From: DAIDKA01 sp036498905
GTDB taxonomy: Bacteria > Pseudomonadota > Gammaproteobacteria > Steroidobacterales > Steroidobacteraceae
Direction of reading: 5' to 3'
Assembly: GCA_036498905.1 (NCBI GenBank)
Contig: DASYER010000066.1
Span: forward strand, 1-53,619
Length of the DNA stretch: 53,619 nt
Shown: in pieces, positions 1 through 8,934 of the stretch
How the letters are laid out: each line of letters starts with the position of its first letter
How positions within the stretch are numbered: the first letter of the stretch is position 1
Made by a program: the position numbers and the translations under genes
Notes under the pieces: model-generated
Seen by the model: the letters and a program-made list of their open reading frames with translations, nothing else
Databases searched by the model: none
Told to the model about the DNA's origin: nothing

Positions 1-21
1 TGTTCATGCTCGCTCCATGCC

Positions 22-1971
22 TCATCGCGGCTGCGTCACGACATCGATCAGGTACGGCTCACCGCGTTTGACGGAGTCGACCCCACGGCCAAATGCCGCC
101 TCCAGCAGGTTCGGATTCTCGATCGGGCCTTCGCCCGCCATCCCGTAGGCTTCGGCCATCTTCTTGTAGTCGATGAATGGATTGCGCAGCGTCGAACCGA
201 TGGACACGCGGTCCGTTCCGCGGCCGCGTACCCCCGCCATGAACTCGAGGAACATCAGCTCCTGATGCCAGGCCCGATTGTTGTGCATGATGGTCAGCAT
301 CGGCAGTTTGTGGTGGGCCGCGGTCCACAGCACTCCGGGTTCGTAGTTCAAATCACCATCCGTCTGGATGTTGATCACAAATCGTCCTCGGGCGCGCGCG
401 GCGAGTGCGGCCCCTGCGCAAGCGCCGGCGCCATACCCCATCCCGCCGGCCCCTTGCGGACCGAGGTAGCTGTACGGGCGATCGTGCATCCACAGTTCCC
501 GATGGTGCGCACCTGAAAAGGCGCTCGGACTGGCAAGACACCAGTCCTCGTTTGCGATGAGCGGCCACAGCTGCGCGTACAGCCGTGCGGTGCTGACGGG
601 GGAGTCATCCCAACCGACGCGCTTCGCATCAACCGCTTTTAGCAACTCGCCAAGCCGGGCCTCCTGGTTCGCGGGGGTATGCAGGGCCGCGCGCTCGGAA
701 ATGACCCGCGCCTGGGCGCTGGTTCTGAGCCCTCTGACCGCGCTGATGATATCGGGAAGCGAGGCTTCGGCATCCACATTGATCTGGGTGCCCGTGGTCT
801 TTTGCGCGCCAGCGCCCGGGAAAGGGGCCTGCCTGGCATGAGTTGTGCGCAAGCCGCCGAAGCCGATGGCGAGCTTGTCGCGCGCGGCTGCGATCGAAGC
901 GATTCGCGGCCGCATCAGTGCGATGTCAGCGGGTCCTGCTTCAAGGCCGAGCGTAAAGTCATAGTTGGTATCGGCGCCGGGCCCACACAGCGGATGCCGT
1001 TGCGGAAAGCTCATCGGACCTGCGGTTGCGGCGGTGGTCGTCGATGCAGCGACGAGTTCGGCCAACTCGATGGCGTGGCGCACTCCCGCGGGGGTGCGCA
1101 ACTCGCCTACGCGGATTCGGGGGTTGGTAGCGCCAAGAAGACGTGCCGCGATTTTTTGCGCCTCCGTGCGATCCACGCCCTCGATCACCGGCGGCCTGTA
1201 TGTTGGGACGGCCAGACTACCGGCGTCCTGCTTCTGCAGCTCGGTATCGATGACGACGAGGGTCGGGCCCGTCGGCGGTGTGATGGCCTGTCGATAGGCC
1301 TCCTGCAGGGCATCCAGGCATCCTGCGAGAGTCGTCGGTTGCGCATCCCACTTGGTGAAGCTGCGCACGATACCGGCCATGTCGTTCGCGGTATGTGCCT
1401 GGATGAAGCCGTCGTCCCGGCCTGCGATCAGGAGCAGGGGCGTGCCCGCGTAATACGCCTGGTAGATTGCCATGGCACCGTGCTGCAGGCCGATCGTTCC
1501 GTGCAGCACAGCGCACATCGGCTTGCCTTCGGCCCTTGCGTAGCCGTTGGCCATATCGACGGCGCTTCCTTCGTGCAGTGCCGTGATGAACTCCGGCATG
1601 GAGTTCGGTGGTGAACCGTAGTTGACGATGGATTCCTGCAATCCCTCGAAACTCGATCCTGGATTGGACGCGACGAACTCAATGCCGAGCTCTTTTAGCG
1701 CCTGAACCATGAGATCGGAGCCGGGTCGCCGCGTGACCTTCGCGGGCACTGGCGGCGGGACAACAGCGCCCGCATCGCGTGCAATTTGGTCCGGCGTCGG
1801 CCCGGCAGTTCCACGGCTGCCGTCTTGAGCAGCGTTGGCGGCGCTGGGGGTGTCGGCGCCCTGCGCGCCCAACGACGGTGCCCCGACCGCGATGGTGGCC
1901 GCTCCGGTGGCCGCGCCTTTGAGAAAGGCCCGCCGGTCCACATTCGGCCGTTCGTCATCTTTGCTTGTCAT
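22..1971 (-). CDS. Tat-exported thiamine-diphosphate-dependent enzyme (acetolactate synthase/benzoylformate decarboxylase superfamily)
   Basis: The 649-residue product has a twin-arginine signal (DRRAFLKG at about residues 12-19, then an Ala/Gly-rich hydrophobic stretch). The mature part has the three-domain ThDP-enzyme layout. The N-terminal Pyr domain holds the cofactor-activating glutamate (LHEGSA, E134). The C-terminal PP domain has the GDG-type cofactor motif, beginning GDL at about 539 and ending NN at about 565. The family includes acetolactate synthases, benzoylformate and oxalyl-CoA decarboxylases; the substrate cannot be assigned here. It is the last gene of the leftward string, 18 nt after the small exported protein, and a purine-rich GGGGG stretch precedes its ATG. 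Export of a ThDP enzyme is unusual, although Tat export of a pre-folded, cofactor-loaded protein is consistent with it. Fold assignment is secure; reaction unknown. Confidence 0.85.
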   Translation of the reverse strand: MTSKDDERPNVDRRAFLKGAATGAATIAVGAPSLGAQGADTPSAANAAQDGSRGTAGPTPDQIARDAGAVVPPPVPAKVTRRPGSDLMVQALKELGIEFVASNPGSSFEGLQESIVNYGSPPNSMPEFITALHEGSAVDMANGYARAEGKPMCAVLHGTIGLQHGAMAIYQAYYAGTPLLLIAGRDDGFIQAHTANDMAGIVRSFTKWDAQPTTLAGCLDALQEAYRQAITPPTGPTLVVIDTELQKQDAGSLAVPTYRPPVIEGVDRTEAQKIAARLLGATNPRIRVGELRTPAGVRHAIELAELVAASTTTAATAGPMSFPQRHPLCGPGADTNYDFTLGLEAGPADIALMRPRIASIAAARDKLAIGFGGLRTTHARQAPFPGAGAQKTTGTQINVDAEASLPDIISAVRGLRTSAQARVISERAALHTPANQEARLGELLKAVDAKRVGWDDSPVSTARLYAQLWPLIANEDWCLASPSAFSGAHHRELWMHDRPYSYLGPQGAGGMGYGAGACAGAALAARARGRFVINIQTDGDLNYEPGVLWTAAHHKLPMLTIMHNNRAWHQELMFLEFMAGVRGRGTDRVSIGSTLRNPFIDYKKMAEAYGMAGEGPIENPNLLEAAFGRGVDSVKRGEPYLIDVVTQPR

Positions 1972-1989
1972 GGCACGCCCCCTTCGAGG

Positions 1990-2541
1990 TTAATCCCAGA
2001 CGAACCAATGGTTCTTGAACTTTGCCTTGCGCACGGTCTCGTAGTGTTTCTTCAGCGCCTCGAAGTCACGACCCATCTTGGCCAACTGCGGGTCCTTCAG
2101 GCCCAGTTCCAGGACCTTACGTCTGTAGTCCGGCATTTTTGTCCGAATTACCGTACTCGGATCATCCCCTTTGAGCGGCTGGTATTGTGAGCCTTGCAAT
2201 GAAGGCACATACCAGGATGCAAGCTTCTCATTCGCTGCATCGACGAACCGCGGCGTGCACGCGTGCTTGAGGATGTGCGACCCGTAAAGCGGCTTATGCT
2301 CGCAGTGCGTTTCATACTCCGGATTCGTATTGACCTTGTTGAACCGCGCAAAGAAGTTGTCTTGAGCCTTCTCGAGTTCCACCTGCAGGCGCGTCAGCCG
2401 CTCCTTCTGGGCCTCGACAATGACTTCATCGGGTGGGTCACCCGTGGCGGACGCATCCTTGGCGGGTGAAGCAGCGTATGCCGCGGTGAGCAGCTGCCCG
2501 CATACCAGCGCCACAAGCGCAGCTCGCTTGCGATTCACCAT
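1990..2541 (-). CDS. Small exported protein of unknown function
   Basis: The 183-residue product has a Sec-type signal peptide (basic start, hydrophobic core, cleavage near AYA-AS at about residue 24). The mature part is charged and probably helical, with a central Cys-containing section (ETHCEHK ... KHACTPRF) and a Lys-rich C-terminus ending HWFVWD. No family was recognised. The two cysteines could form a disulfide in the periplasm. Its ATG overlaps the stop of the MetE-like gene upstream (7-nt ATGGTGA overlap), so translation is probably coupled, and the exported ThDP enzyme follows 18 nt later. This suggests a helper of that enzyme or of the TonB system, which is inference. Confidence 0.7.
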   Translation of the reverse strand: MVNRKRAALVALVCGQLLTAAYAASPAKDASATGDPPDEVIVEAQKERLTRLQVELEKAQDNFFARFNKVNTNPEYETHCEHKPLYGSHILKHACTPRFVDAANEKLASWYVPSLQGSQYQPLKGDDPSTVIRTKMPDYRRKVLELGLKDPQLAKMGRDFEALKKHYETVRKAKFKNHWFVWD

Positions 2542-3686
2542 AGTGATTTACTCGCCAGTTCGGCCCCGCGCGACAAAGATCGCAGCTTTGCCCAGGCGAT
2601 CTGCGGGTGACAGCGCAGACCCAGGCCGCAATCCGTTGAAGCGATGACACGCTCACGACCGACAAGGTCGGCGAACCTGCGGATTCGATCGGCGACGAGA
2701 TCCGGGTGCTCTATCAGCGTGGTGGCGTGGCTCACGACCCCGGGCGCCAGGATCTTGTCATCCGGCAATCGCACGGTCTTCCAGATCACGTATTCATGTT
2801 CGTGTCGCACGTTGGCGGCCTCGAAGAGATAGGTTTGAGCATTGACCGACAGCATGATCTCGACGATATCGGACATGGGGATGTCGTGGGCATGCGGGCC
2901 ATGCCAGCTGCCCCAGCATAAATGGTAGCGAACCTGTTCGGCCGGTATGCCGCGCAGGGCGTGATTCAGGGCTTCCACGCGCATCATGCAATAGCGCTTG
3001 TAGGCCGCGAGGCCCATCTTGATGCCGATCCGATCCCAAAGCGCCGCAAGCCACGCATCGTCCACCTGCAGCAGTAATCCCGCCTTGGCGATGGCGTGGT
3101 ATTCCACGCTCATCGCCTCGGCAAGCGCGAATACGAACTCTTCCTGTGTCTTGTAGTAGCGATTCTCGCGGGACGGTTCGAGACTCGCCGGAGCGGTCGA
3201 GGTGAGAAAGAAATCATTCGGGGAAGCGGCGCCAATGCTCTCGCGAAGGGTATCGATTTCGCGTTGCAGGGCGGCCTGGCCGCGGTAGCTCACCGGACCG
3301 GTACAGGCCCAATCCAGCGATCCGGCGCGTATCTGTGGTGCGGCCGTTCGGGTCTGCTCGAAGAGAGTGCCACCGGCGAGTGCGGCCTGGTAGAAGTCAC
3401 CGAACTCCCTCCAGTCCGCGCTGGCGGTCAGAAGTGCCGCAGAGGGGCCATGGGCTTGCGGTTCAAAGCCGCTCAGGCGTTCGTTGACAAAAACCAGCCA
3501 GCCGCCGCCCTTGGTGATCTCGCCTTCATTGATGATATCCACGCCGCAATCGCGCTGGAGCCTTACGACGTCCGCCACCGCCGCACGCAGCCGTGCCGAG
3601 TCGACGCCCTCCAGACTCCACAGCGCCTGCGGCGCCGGCAAAGAGCCCACGTGTGTCGTGAGAATTCGGTCGGTACTTTTGCGCAC
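2535..3686 (-). CDS. Cobalamin-independent methionine synthase (MetE C-terminal)-like zinc methyl/alkyl-transferase
   Basis: The protein belongs to the single-domain MetE C-terminal family, which also contains epoxyalkane:coenzyme M transferases and uncharacterised catabolic enzymes. It is far shorter than full MetE (about 750 residues), so methionine synthesis is unlikely. The expected zinc ligands are visible: His-x-Cys in YHLCWG, a Glu in the FEAANVRHEHE segment, and a Cys in STDCGLG near the C-terminus. I chose the GTG at 3686, giving 383 residues. Its product starts RKSTDRILTTHVGSLP, the usual N-terminus of this family, and it lies 5 nt after the AraC stop. An ATG at 3728 would add 14 atypical residues and overlap the AraC gene. 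The neighbours suggest a degradative pathway; the substrate is unknown. Confidence 0.8.
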   Translation of the reverse strand: MRKSTDRILTTHVGSLPAPQALWSLEGVDSARLRAAVADVVRLQRDCGVDIINEGEITKGGGWLVFVNERLSGFEPQAHGPSAALLTASADWREFGDFYQAALAGGTLFEQTRTAAPQIRAGSLDWACTGPVSYRGQAALQREIDTLRESIGAASPNDFFLTSTAPASLEPSRENRYYKTQEEFVFALAEAMSVEYHAIAKAGLLLQVDDAWLAALWDRIGIKMGLAAYKRYCMMRVEALNHALRGIPAEQVRYHLCWGSWHGPHAHDIPMSDIVEIMLSVNAQTYLFEAANVRHEHEYVIWKTVRLPDDKILAPGVVSHATTLIEHPDLVADRIRRFADLVGRERVIASTDCGLGLRCHPQIAWAKLRSLSRGAELASKSLW

Positions 3687-3691
3687 GTTTG

Positions 3692-4591
3692 TCAGTCCGC
3701 GAGCGGCCAGTACACCTCGGTCCTCCAATCAGCAGGATCGGGGTGTTGCGTCGGATCCGTCACGTACGATTCCCACGGGGCTCCGCCCGGACGCACGCCA
3801 TTCTCGCCCATCCATTTCTCGATGGCGGCGTAGGTTTCGGGAAGCTGCTCATACGGTCCGCCGTGAATCCCGACGGCGACCGGTCCGGCGGGGAGCATGC
3901 CCGGCTCCATCTCTCCCTGCGCCTGTGCCGCGCTTGCCACGGGCATCGCAGCCTCGACCGTCCACAATCCCGGTCCCACCGACAGATAGCGGGCGACCGG
4001 CCAACCGGCGATCGGCAGGCCGGCCTTGTGACCATGACCGAACAGCTTTCCGAAGCACTCCGCGAGCATGGGTTGCAGTTCCGGGCGCGGAATTTTCCGC
4101 CGGATGAGCAGGATGTGCTGTCCGGCGTATTGCTGGCGGGTGATCGATATCGTGGCCATGGTCGATTTCCTGTTTGAATGACGCAGCGGCAAGTGGAACA
4201 GGTGCAGGCAGGGGCCGATTTGAGTCGTGAGCGCGATATGTCGCGCACGCACGGCCGGTGAGGCGTGCGGCATGGCCGTCGCACGGTACTGCAACGGTGC
4301 GCGACCGAATTGTCGCCGAAATGCGCGTGTGAATACCTCATGGCTTAAGAATCCGCATTGCAGGGCAATCCGGCACACCGAATCTGTGGATCCCAGGAGC
4401 CGGGCCGCCGCGCGCTCGAGGCGCAGGCGTTCGACGAACTGACGGGGCGTCTCCCCGAGTCGTCGGCGAAAATCACGCTGGAAGTGAAATCGCGATCTGC
4501 CCGCCCGGGCCGCCATGCCGGTCAGGGTCAGACTCCCGTCAAGATGACGGTGAAGGTCCCGGAGAAGATAGGGAATTTCCCGATTCCGCAT
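3692..4591 (-). CDS. AraC-family regulator with C-terminal GyrI-like effector-binding domain
   Basis: The 299-residue product has an N-terminal AraC double helix-turn-helix of about 105 residues, including AARAGRSRFHFQRDFRR and the conserved ...FGRAPLQYR end. A linker leads to a C-terminal GyrI/SOUL-like small-molecule domain from about residue 145 (MATISITRQQYAGQ ... WESYVTDP). This domain order is that of SoxS/Rob-like or multidrug-sensing AraC proteins that bind hydrophobic or cationic ligands. It lies 23 nt after the PepSY gene and just before the MetE-like gene, so it is probably co-transcribed and controls the string in response to the transported compound or a product of it. The ligand is unknown. 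Confidence 0.88.
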   Translation of the reverse strand: MRNREIPYLLRDLHRHLDGSLTLTGMAARAGRSRFHFQRDFRRRLGETPRQFVERLRLERAAARLLGSTDSVCRIALQCGFLSHEVFTRAFRRQFGRAPLQYRATAMPHASPAVRARHIALTTQIGPCLHLFHLPLRHSNRKSTMATISITRQQYAGQHILLIRRKIPRPELQPMLAECFGKLFGHGHKAGLPIAGWPVARYLSVGPGLWTVEAAMPVASAAQAQGEMEPGMLPAGPVAVGIHGGPYEQLPETYAAIEKWMGENGVRPGGAPWESYVTDPTQHPDPADWRTEVYWPLAD

Positions 4592-4614
4592 GGGTGGTCA
4601 TGATAGGAAATTCC

Positions 4615-6063
4615 TCACGCAAGTTCTTGATGTTTCTTGCGACGTGAGCCCATCGGAAGGTACCGACGCCAACCCAGCCAGGTGCCGAGGCCGCAGACCA
4701 GCGTGACGCCGGCCAGCAGGATGAGCATCACCACATCCCAAACGGGTCGGATGCGCAGCGCTGTGGCGAAGTCCAGGGTGTGCAGTCCGACATGCAGCCA
4801 CCGGTACCAGCGACCATCGGCGTCGATGACATTCACGGGGGTGCCGGTTAGCGGATCCAGGTAAAACCGGGTCCGGTGGGCATCGTTCAGCACCAGGCGG
4901 TACACCGGGAATTGCACGGTCACACCAGGCCGGCTGTAGTAGTACGAATCACCCGTGGTCATCAGAGCCGGCATTGAATCGGCTGGTGCACCGAGCGCGT
5001 TGCCGATCCTGCGCCAATCTGCATCCTGCAGCGCAGCGGCGCGGCCGCCTAAGTCGATTCTCTGTCGCGTGCCATCCGCGCGAGTCTCAATCCAATACGG
5101 TTGCCCCCAAAGACGGGTGGATTCCAGGGCCACGATATCGCGCGAATGCGAGTCGGCCGCCAGAGTGCGCAGCGAGTCGGTCAGCTGCGCTGCGCCAATC
5201 GGTGGCCCGATCAGCGCGTCGGCTCCGGGGGCGCCCCCATCGCTATCGAGGAAGCCCCAGGGGTTCATGGAAATAAGGCCACTGGCGACCCAGGTCAGGG
5301 CAAACAATCCGAAAATAAGTCCTGGAACATGGTGCCAGTACAACAGGCCGCGATGGCTCGACCAGCGTCCCGCCGGCCGGCGCAGAAACTGACGTACACC
5401 GATGTAGATCCCGAAGCCGGACAGAAAGCTCCCGGCAAGCGAGCTCCAGATGATGATCCGGCTCCACAGCGCGGGGTGATGTCGCAGCTGCGAAAAATAC
5501 AGCCAATGTGGGACCGCTCCCAGCCAGTTCCAGAAGCGCTGATGGGCCGTCGTAACCTGCACGATCCGCCCGGTCTTGGCCGACACGTACAGCTGGGTGC
5601 CCGAAGGATCATCGCGGGCGAACCGGTACAGCGGGCGCGCGCGATTGAACTCCCCCGAGACCGTCCACTCGTCGTAGGCAATCAGCCCCAGTAACCGGGG
5701 TGCCTGCGGCTGACCCGCCCTGGCAATCTCCGCCGCGCGCTGCGCCGAGATGGTGGAGATGACCTCCCCATTGGTCAGGTCGATCAGCCGGCGGCCGCCA
5801 TCGGTGAACTGCACCCGCAGCACCGGCACCTCAGCCAGGCTTTCGACTTCGATCGCCTCGAGCCGCGCGTCAAGGGGCAGCGCTGAGGCCCCGATGACGC
5901 AGCAGCGGTGCAGGTCCAAGGGCTGCTGGTTCTGCAGCCGCTCGGTCGCAGTCAGCGCCGGGTAGCGCACGTACATCATGACCATGCCGCTCAGGCACCA
6001 GCCCACCATCACGATCCCGATCGCGGTGCCCAGGTACCGATGGATCAGGATCAGATAGCGCAT
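4615..6063 (-). CDS. PepSY-domain inner-membrane protein (PepSY-associated TM family)
   Basis: The 482-residue product starts MRYLILIHRYLG with a hydrophobic helix at about residues 10-31. It has a periplasmic PepSY-type region, a pair of central membrane segments (about 195-275), a second periplasmic region and a final membrane helix before a basic tail (WRRYLPMGSRRKKHQ). This matches the iron-regulated PepSY-TM proteins, which are usually encoded beside siderophore or other TonB receptors and in some cases act as periplasmic ferric-siderophore reductases. It follows the TonB receptor gene by 30 nt, so the two probably serve one uptake route. Any electron-transfer role is inferred from the family. 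Confidence 0.85.
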   Translation of the reverse strand: MRYLILIHRYLGTAIGIVMVGWCLSGMVMMYVRYPALTATERLQNQQPLDLHRCCVIGASALPLDARLEAIEVESLAEVPVLRVQFTDGGRRLIDLTNGEVISTISAQRAAEIARAGQPQAPRLLGLIAYDEWTVSGEFNRARPLYRFARDDPSGTQLYVSAKTGRIVQVTTAHQRFWNWLGAVPHWLYFSQLRHHPALWSRIIIWSSLAGSFLSGFGIYIGVRQFLRRPAGRWSSHRGLLYWHHVPGLIFGLFALTWVASGLISMNPWGFLDSDGGAPGADALIGPPIGAAQLTDSLRTLAADSHSRDIVALESTRLWGQPYWIETRADGTRQRIDLGGRAAALQDADWRRIGNALGAPADSMPALMTTGDSYYYSRPGVTVQFPVYRLVLNDAHRTRFYLDPLTGTPVNVIDADGRWYRWLHVGLHTLDFATALRIRPVWDVVMLILLAGVTLVCGLGTWLGWRRYLPMGSRRKKHQELA

Positions 6064-6093
6064 GCCAGGGCGCCTTCACCCGCCGCTCGGGAC

Positions 6094-8103
6094 TCAGAAC
6101 TGAAAGTTGTAACGCAGCTGGAATGTGCGTGGCACGCCCAGGTTCCAGTATGTGTAGTTGCTGCCGTCCGAGTCGCGTTCGGAAGATCCCAGTGAGCTGG
6201 CGTATTGCTTGTCGAAGGCGTTCTCCAGTCGCGCCGTGATGCTGTGGTGACGAGCCGAATCAAAGTAATACCGTCCCGCCACATCCACCACCAGGTACTT
6301 GCCATACTTCTCGAATCCATCCCAGACCGATTGGTAGGCCTGGCCCACATAGTTGAGGTCGATCGATGCGCCAAACGGTGAGCTTACAGGGTGGAAATCC
6401 AGCGTGGCTTTCGCCTGCTGCAGGGGGACACGGGCGATCTGCTGATCCCCGTTCTGGCGCGCGTGATTGTAGGTGTAATTGGCGGTGGCCGACAGGTCGG
6501 TGCTGATCGCGGATTCAAGCGTGAATTCCGCTCCGCGGATGTGCACGGTACCCGGGATGTTCTCGGCCAGCGACTGGTCGGTGGCATCGTCAAAGCCGTC
6601 GAAGGAAATCAGATCTGTGATATCGCGATAGAAGGCGCTGACTTCCCACTTCAGGTGCTGATCCAGCACTGCGCCGCCCAGGGACAGATTGAAGTTGCGG
6701 CTCCTTTCGGGCTTAAGATCAGGATTGCCACGCTCATCCTCGGGGTCGTTGGCGAAGAGTTCCTCCGCAGTCGGCAGCCGGAACGAGGTTCCGGCCTGGG
6801 CGCGCACATACAGTCCCGCAGGCAGGTTGATCTTGCTGCTCACGTTCCATACCGTGGCGCTGGGACCGACACTGGGGTCGTTGTAGCGAAATCCCGCCGC
6901 CAGATTCACATTGGGCATCAGGTCGGGGGTCGTGGCGATCTGGCCGAAGAAGGCGTGAACGTCTTCCGACTTCTGAGCGATGACCAGGACCGCATCGCGC
7001 CCCGAATAGGCCTGGTAGTCGGTGCCTAAGTAGTACTCGAATCCACGATTCAAGTCGAGCTTGATCGCCGCATTGGCACCGGAATCCTTGAACCCCCAGA
7101 AATCATGGTTGTCGATGACATCCAAGGTTCCGGGGGTCTCCAAGTCGTTATCGAATTCGGTGAAGTGCGAGCGCCAGTCATGGAAATAGCCCTTGGCAAA
7201 GAGCTGGACCTGATCGTTCGGCGTGTAGTCCAGCTTGCCGCTGAAAATGTCCTCATCGCGCTGATTGAAGGAGGTGGCGACGAATGCCGGTGCCGCATCA
7301 TCGACGCGGCCTTCCGTGTGCTGTGCCGTGGCGCTCAGGCGCAGTGCCTCGGTGACATCGAAGGCGTACTTGAGGCCGACGGTGCGCAGGTTGTAGCTGC
7401 GCTCCCGATCGGTCGAACTGGGTTGATAATCCTGTTCGCGAAACGGTCGGAAGCCGGAGGCCTGATCGTCGGAAGCAAAGACGACGAAATGCTGGCTGCC
7501 AAAGGAGTCGCGGAAGTAACCATCGGCGTGCTTGCCGCGGTTGGTGTCAGCGCCGAGCGAAATGCCGCCATCGGGAGTGTCCGAGAAGGACTTGGTGATG
7601 ACATTGATGGCGCCTGCCGAACTTTGTGTGCCGTAGAACAGCGCCTGGGGTCCATCGAGGACCTCGATGCGTTCGACCATCGCGGCGGGGAGGGTGTCCA
7701 GCGGGGGCGTGCTGCCATAGAGGCGGTTGTTGATGCGCACGCCGTCCACCAGCCACAGCACATCCTGGGTACGCGAACCCAGTAACGAGATATCCGCATA
7801 GTCGAAGGGCCCGTTCTTGGGGCTGATGTACAGACCGGGGGTCAGGGATTGCAGGGCCTGGGCCACATCCACGAAGCCGCCATTGCGGATCTGGGCTGCC
7901 GTGATGATATCGACCCGCGTGCCGTACTTTTCCAGGTCAAAGGGCAGGTCCTCCTCCAGGTGGCCCGTGACCACGACCTGCTCCAGATTGCGGTCATTGG
8001 TGTCGGTGGCTGCCGCCGTGTCGGCGGCCTGGGCCGCGGTAAAGACTCCCCATGCACCAATCCCCAGGCACATGTAGCGCCGAATTCCTGAACCCATCAT
8101 CAA
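6094..8103 (-). CDS. TonB-dependent outer-membrane receptor
   Basis: The 669-residue product has a signal peptide (about residues 1-26, cleavage near AQA-AD). A TonB-box-like segment (LEQVVVTG) follows, then the plug domain with the conserved GVRINN and VERIEVLDGPQALFYG motifs, and a 22-strand-type barrel ending in an aromatic residue (LRYNFQF). Length and motifs resemble the BtuB/CirA/siderophore group. The substrate could be a metal chelate, vitamin or aromatic oligomer. As first gene of the leftward string, with PepSY, AraC and enzyme genes behind it, it most likely imports the compound those genes handle. The promoter should lie in 8104-8202, where GTTACTG repeats are found. Confidence 0.93.
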   Translation of the reverse strand: MMMGSGIRRYMCLGIGAWGVFTAAQAADTAAATDTNDRNLEQVVVTGHLEEDLPFDLEKYGTRVDIITAAQIRNGGFVDVAQALQSLTPGLYISPKNGPFDYADISLLGSRTQDVLWLVDGVRINNRLYGSTPPLDTLPAAMVERIEVLDGPQALFYGTQSSAGAINVITKSFSDTPDGGISLGADTNRGKHADGYFRDSFGSQHFVVFASDDQASGFRPFREQDYQPSSTDRERSYNLRTVGLKYAFDVTEALRLSATAQHTEGRVDDAAPAFVATSFNQRDEDIFSGKLDYTPNDQVQLFAKGYFHDWRSHFTEFDNDLETPGTLDVIDNHDFWGFKDSGANAAIKLDLNRGFEYYLGTDYQAYSGRDAVLVIAQKSEDVHAFFGQIATTPDLMPNVNLAAGFRYNDPSVGPSATVWNVSSKINLPAGLYVRAQAGTSFRLPTAEELFANDPEDERGNPDLKPERSRNFNLSLGGAVLDQHLKWEVSAFYRDITDLISFDGFDDATDQSLAENIPGTVHIRGAEFTLESAISTDLSATANYTYNHARQNGDQQIARVPLQQAKATLDFHPVSSPFGASIDLNYVGQAYQSVWDGFEKYGKYLVVDVAGRYYFDSARHHSITARLENAFDKQYASSLGSSERDSDGSNYTYWNLGVPRTFQLRYNFQF

Positions 8104-8172
8104 TCCCCCAATACAGAACCATTTTTCTGAAGTGGAGGATGGTGAGGCGGTCGAATACAGTCCGACCAGTAA

Positions 8173-8197
8173 GTTACTGTTCGGATGACCGTTACTG
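8173..8197. promoter_or_regulatory. Direct repeat GTTACTG upstream of the TonB receptor string
   Basis: GTTACTG occurs at 8173-8179 and again at 8191-8197, an 18-bp period, inside the 99-nt gap between the TonB receptor start and the stop of the reductase-like gene upstream. ACGTT/AACGTT words flank it toward 8215. The spacing would place both copies on nearly the same face of the helix, as expected for a regulator dimer pair. It is a candidate operator for the linked AraC protein; no known consensus was matched. Confidence 0.35.
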
Positions 8198-8202
8198 AAC
8201 GT

Positions 8203-8934
8203 TTAAGGCAACGTTAACTGGCTCGCCTTGCTGTGCATCTGGGCCGCCGTCAGGCTGCCGGTGGCCAGGGGCTGCCCCAGATCGAAGACGCGCGTCTGCG
8301 CCAGCGAACCGATCACCACCGGATCGAATCCGATCTCCCGCACCAGGCGCTCGGCCACGGCCATGGCCGCGGCGTCGTCACCGCCGATCGGAATGGCCAG
8401 GCGCGCGGGCTGACGAAACCCGTCGCTCGCCAATGAGGCCGCCCCGATGCAGTTGAAGGCCCGTACCACCCGCGTGCTGTGCAGCAATTCCGCCGTGGTC
8501 AATCCGGCGCCTTTCTTCTGGGCGTCCACGGCCATCGCACCATCACGTCCCGTGGAGGGATTGCTGGTGTCCAGGATCACCTTGCCGGCGAGCTGGGCGC
8601 GCAGATCGGTCCCGATCTGCGGCATCGCGCCGTAGGGAATCGAGACCAGAATGACCGTGCCGAACTGGGCGGCCTGCAGCGGCGTACCGGCATGAGCGCG
8701 GGAACCTAGTTCCGCAACCAGACTCTGCAGCTGCTCCGGGTGTCGCGAGGAGACGAATACCTCATGACCGGCCTTGACCCAGGCGCGCGCCAATGCGCTG
8801 CCGATCCGGCCGGTGCCAATGATGCCGATTTTCTCTGCTGTCTTGGCATCCGCGGCCTTAACAGTGACCGCACTGAACGTTGCAACGATTCCCAGCGCCA
8901 GTGTGGCGGCCAGTAGCTGAAGTGATTTGCGCAT
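8203..8934 (-). CDS. Exported NADP-dependent oxidoreductase (F420-reductase/NAD-binding-2 family-like)
   Basis: The start at 8934 is set by a strong ribosome site (AAAGGGGGAG) just upstream; an in-frame upstream ATG at 9033 lacks one. The 243-residue product begins with a Sec signal (MRKSLQLLAATLALG..., cleavage near VKA-AD). A Rossmann dinucleotide site follows directly (KIGIIGTGRIGSALARAW) with SSRHPEQ, which suggests NADP preference. The rest resembles the F420-dependent NADP oxidoreductase/ProC-like family (DTSNPSTGRDG, VVRAFNCIGA). The family is normally cytosolic, so the signal peptide is odd; the protein may be periplasmic or the leader may act as an anchor. Its promoter region is shared with the divergent kdp operon (8935-9077). 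Confidence 0.8.
   Translation of the reverse strand: MRKSLQLLAATLALGIVATFSAVTVKAADAKTAEKIGIIGTGRIGSALARAWVKAGHEVFVSSRHPEQLQSLVAELGSRAHAGTPLQAAQFGTVILVSIPYGAMPQIGTDLRAQLAGKVILDTSNPSTGRDGAMAVDAQKKGAGLTTAELLHSTRVVRAFNCIGAASLASDGFRQPARLAIPIGGDDAAAMAVAERLVREIGFDPVVIGSLAQTRVFDLGQPLATGSLTAAQMHSKASQLTLP

Noticed and set aside
679..1614. A 311-codon plus-strand open frame opposite the ThDP enzyme
   Set aside because: It has no motif or ribosome site, and the opposite strand encodes a clear enzyme.
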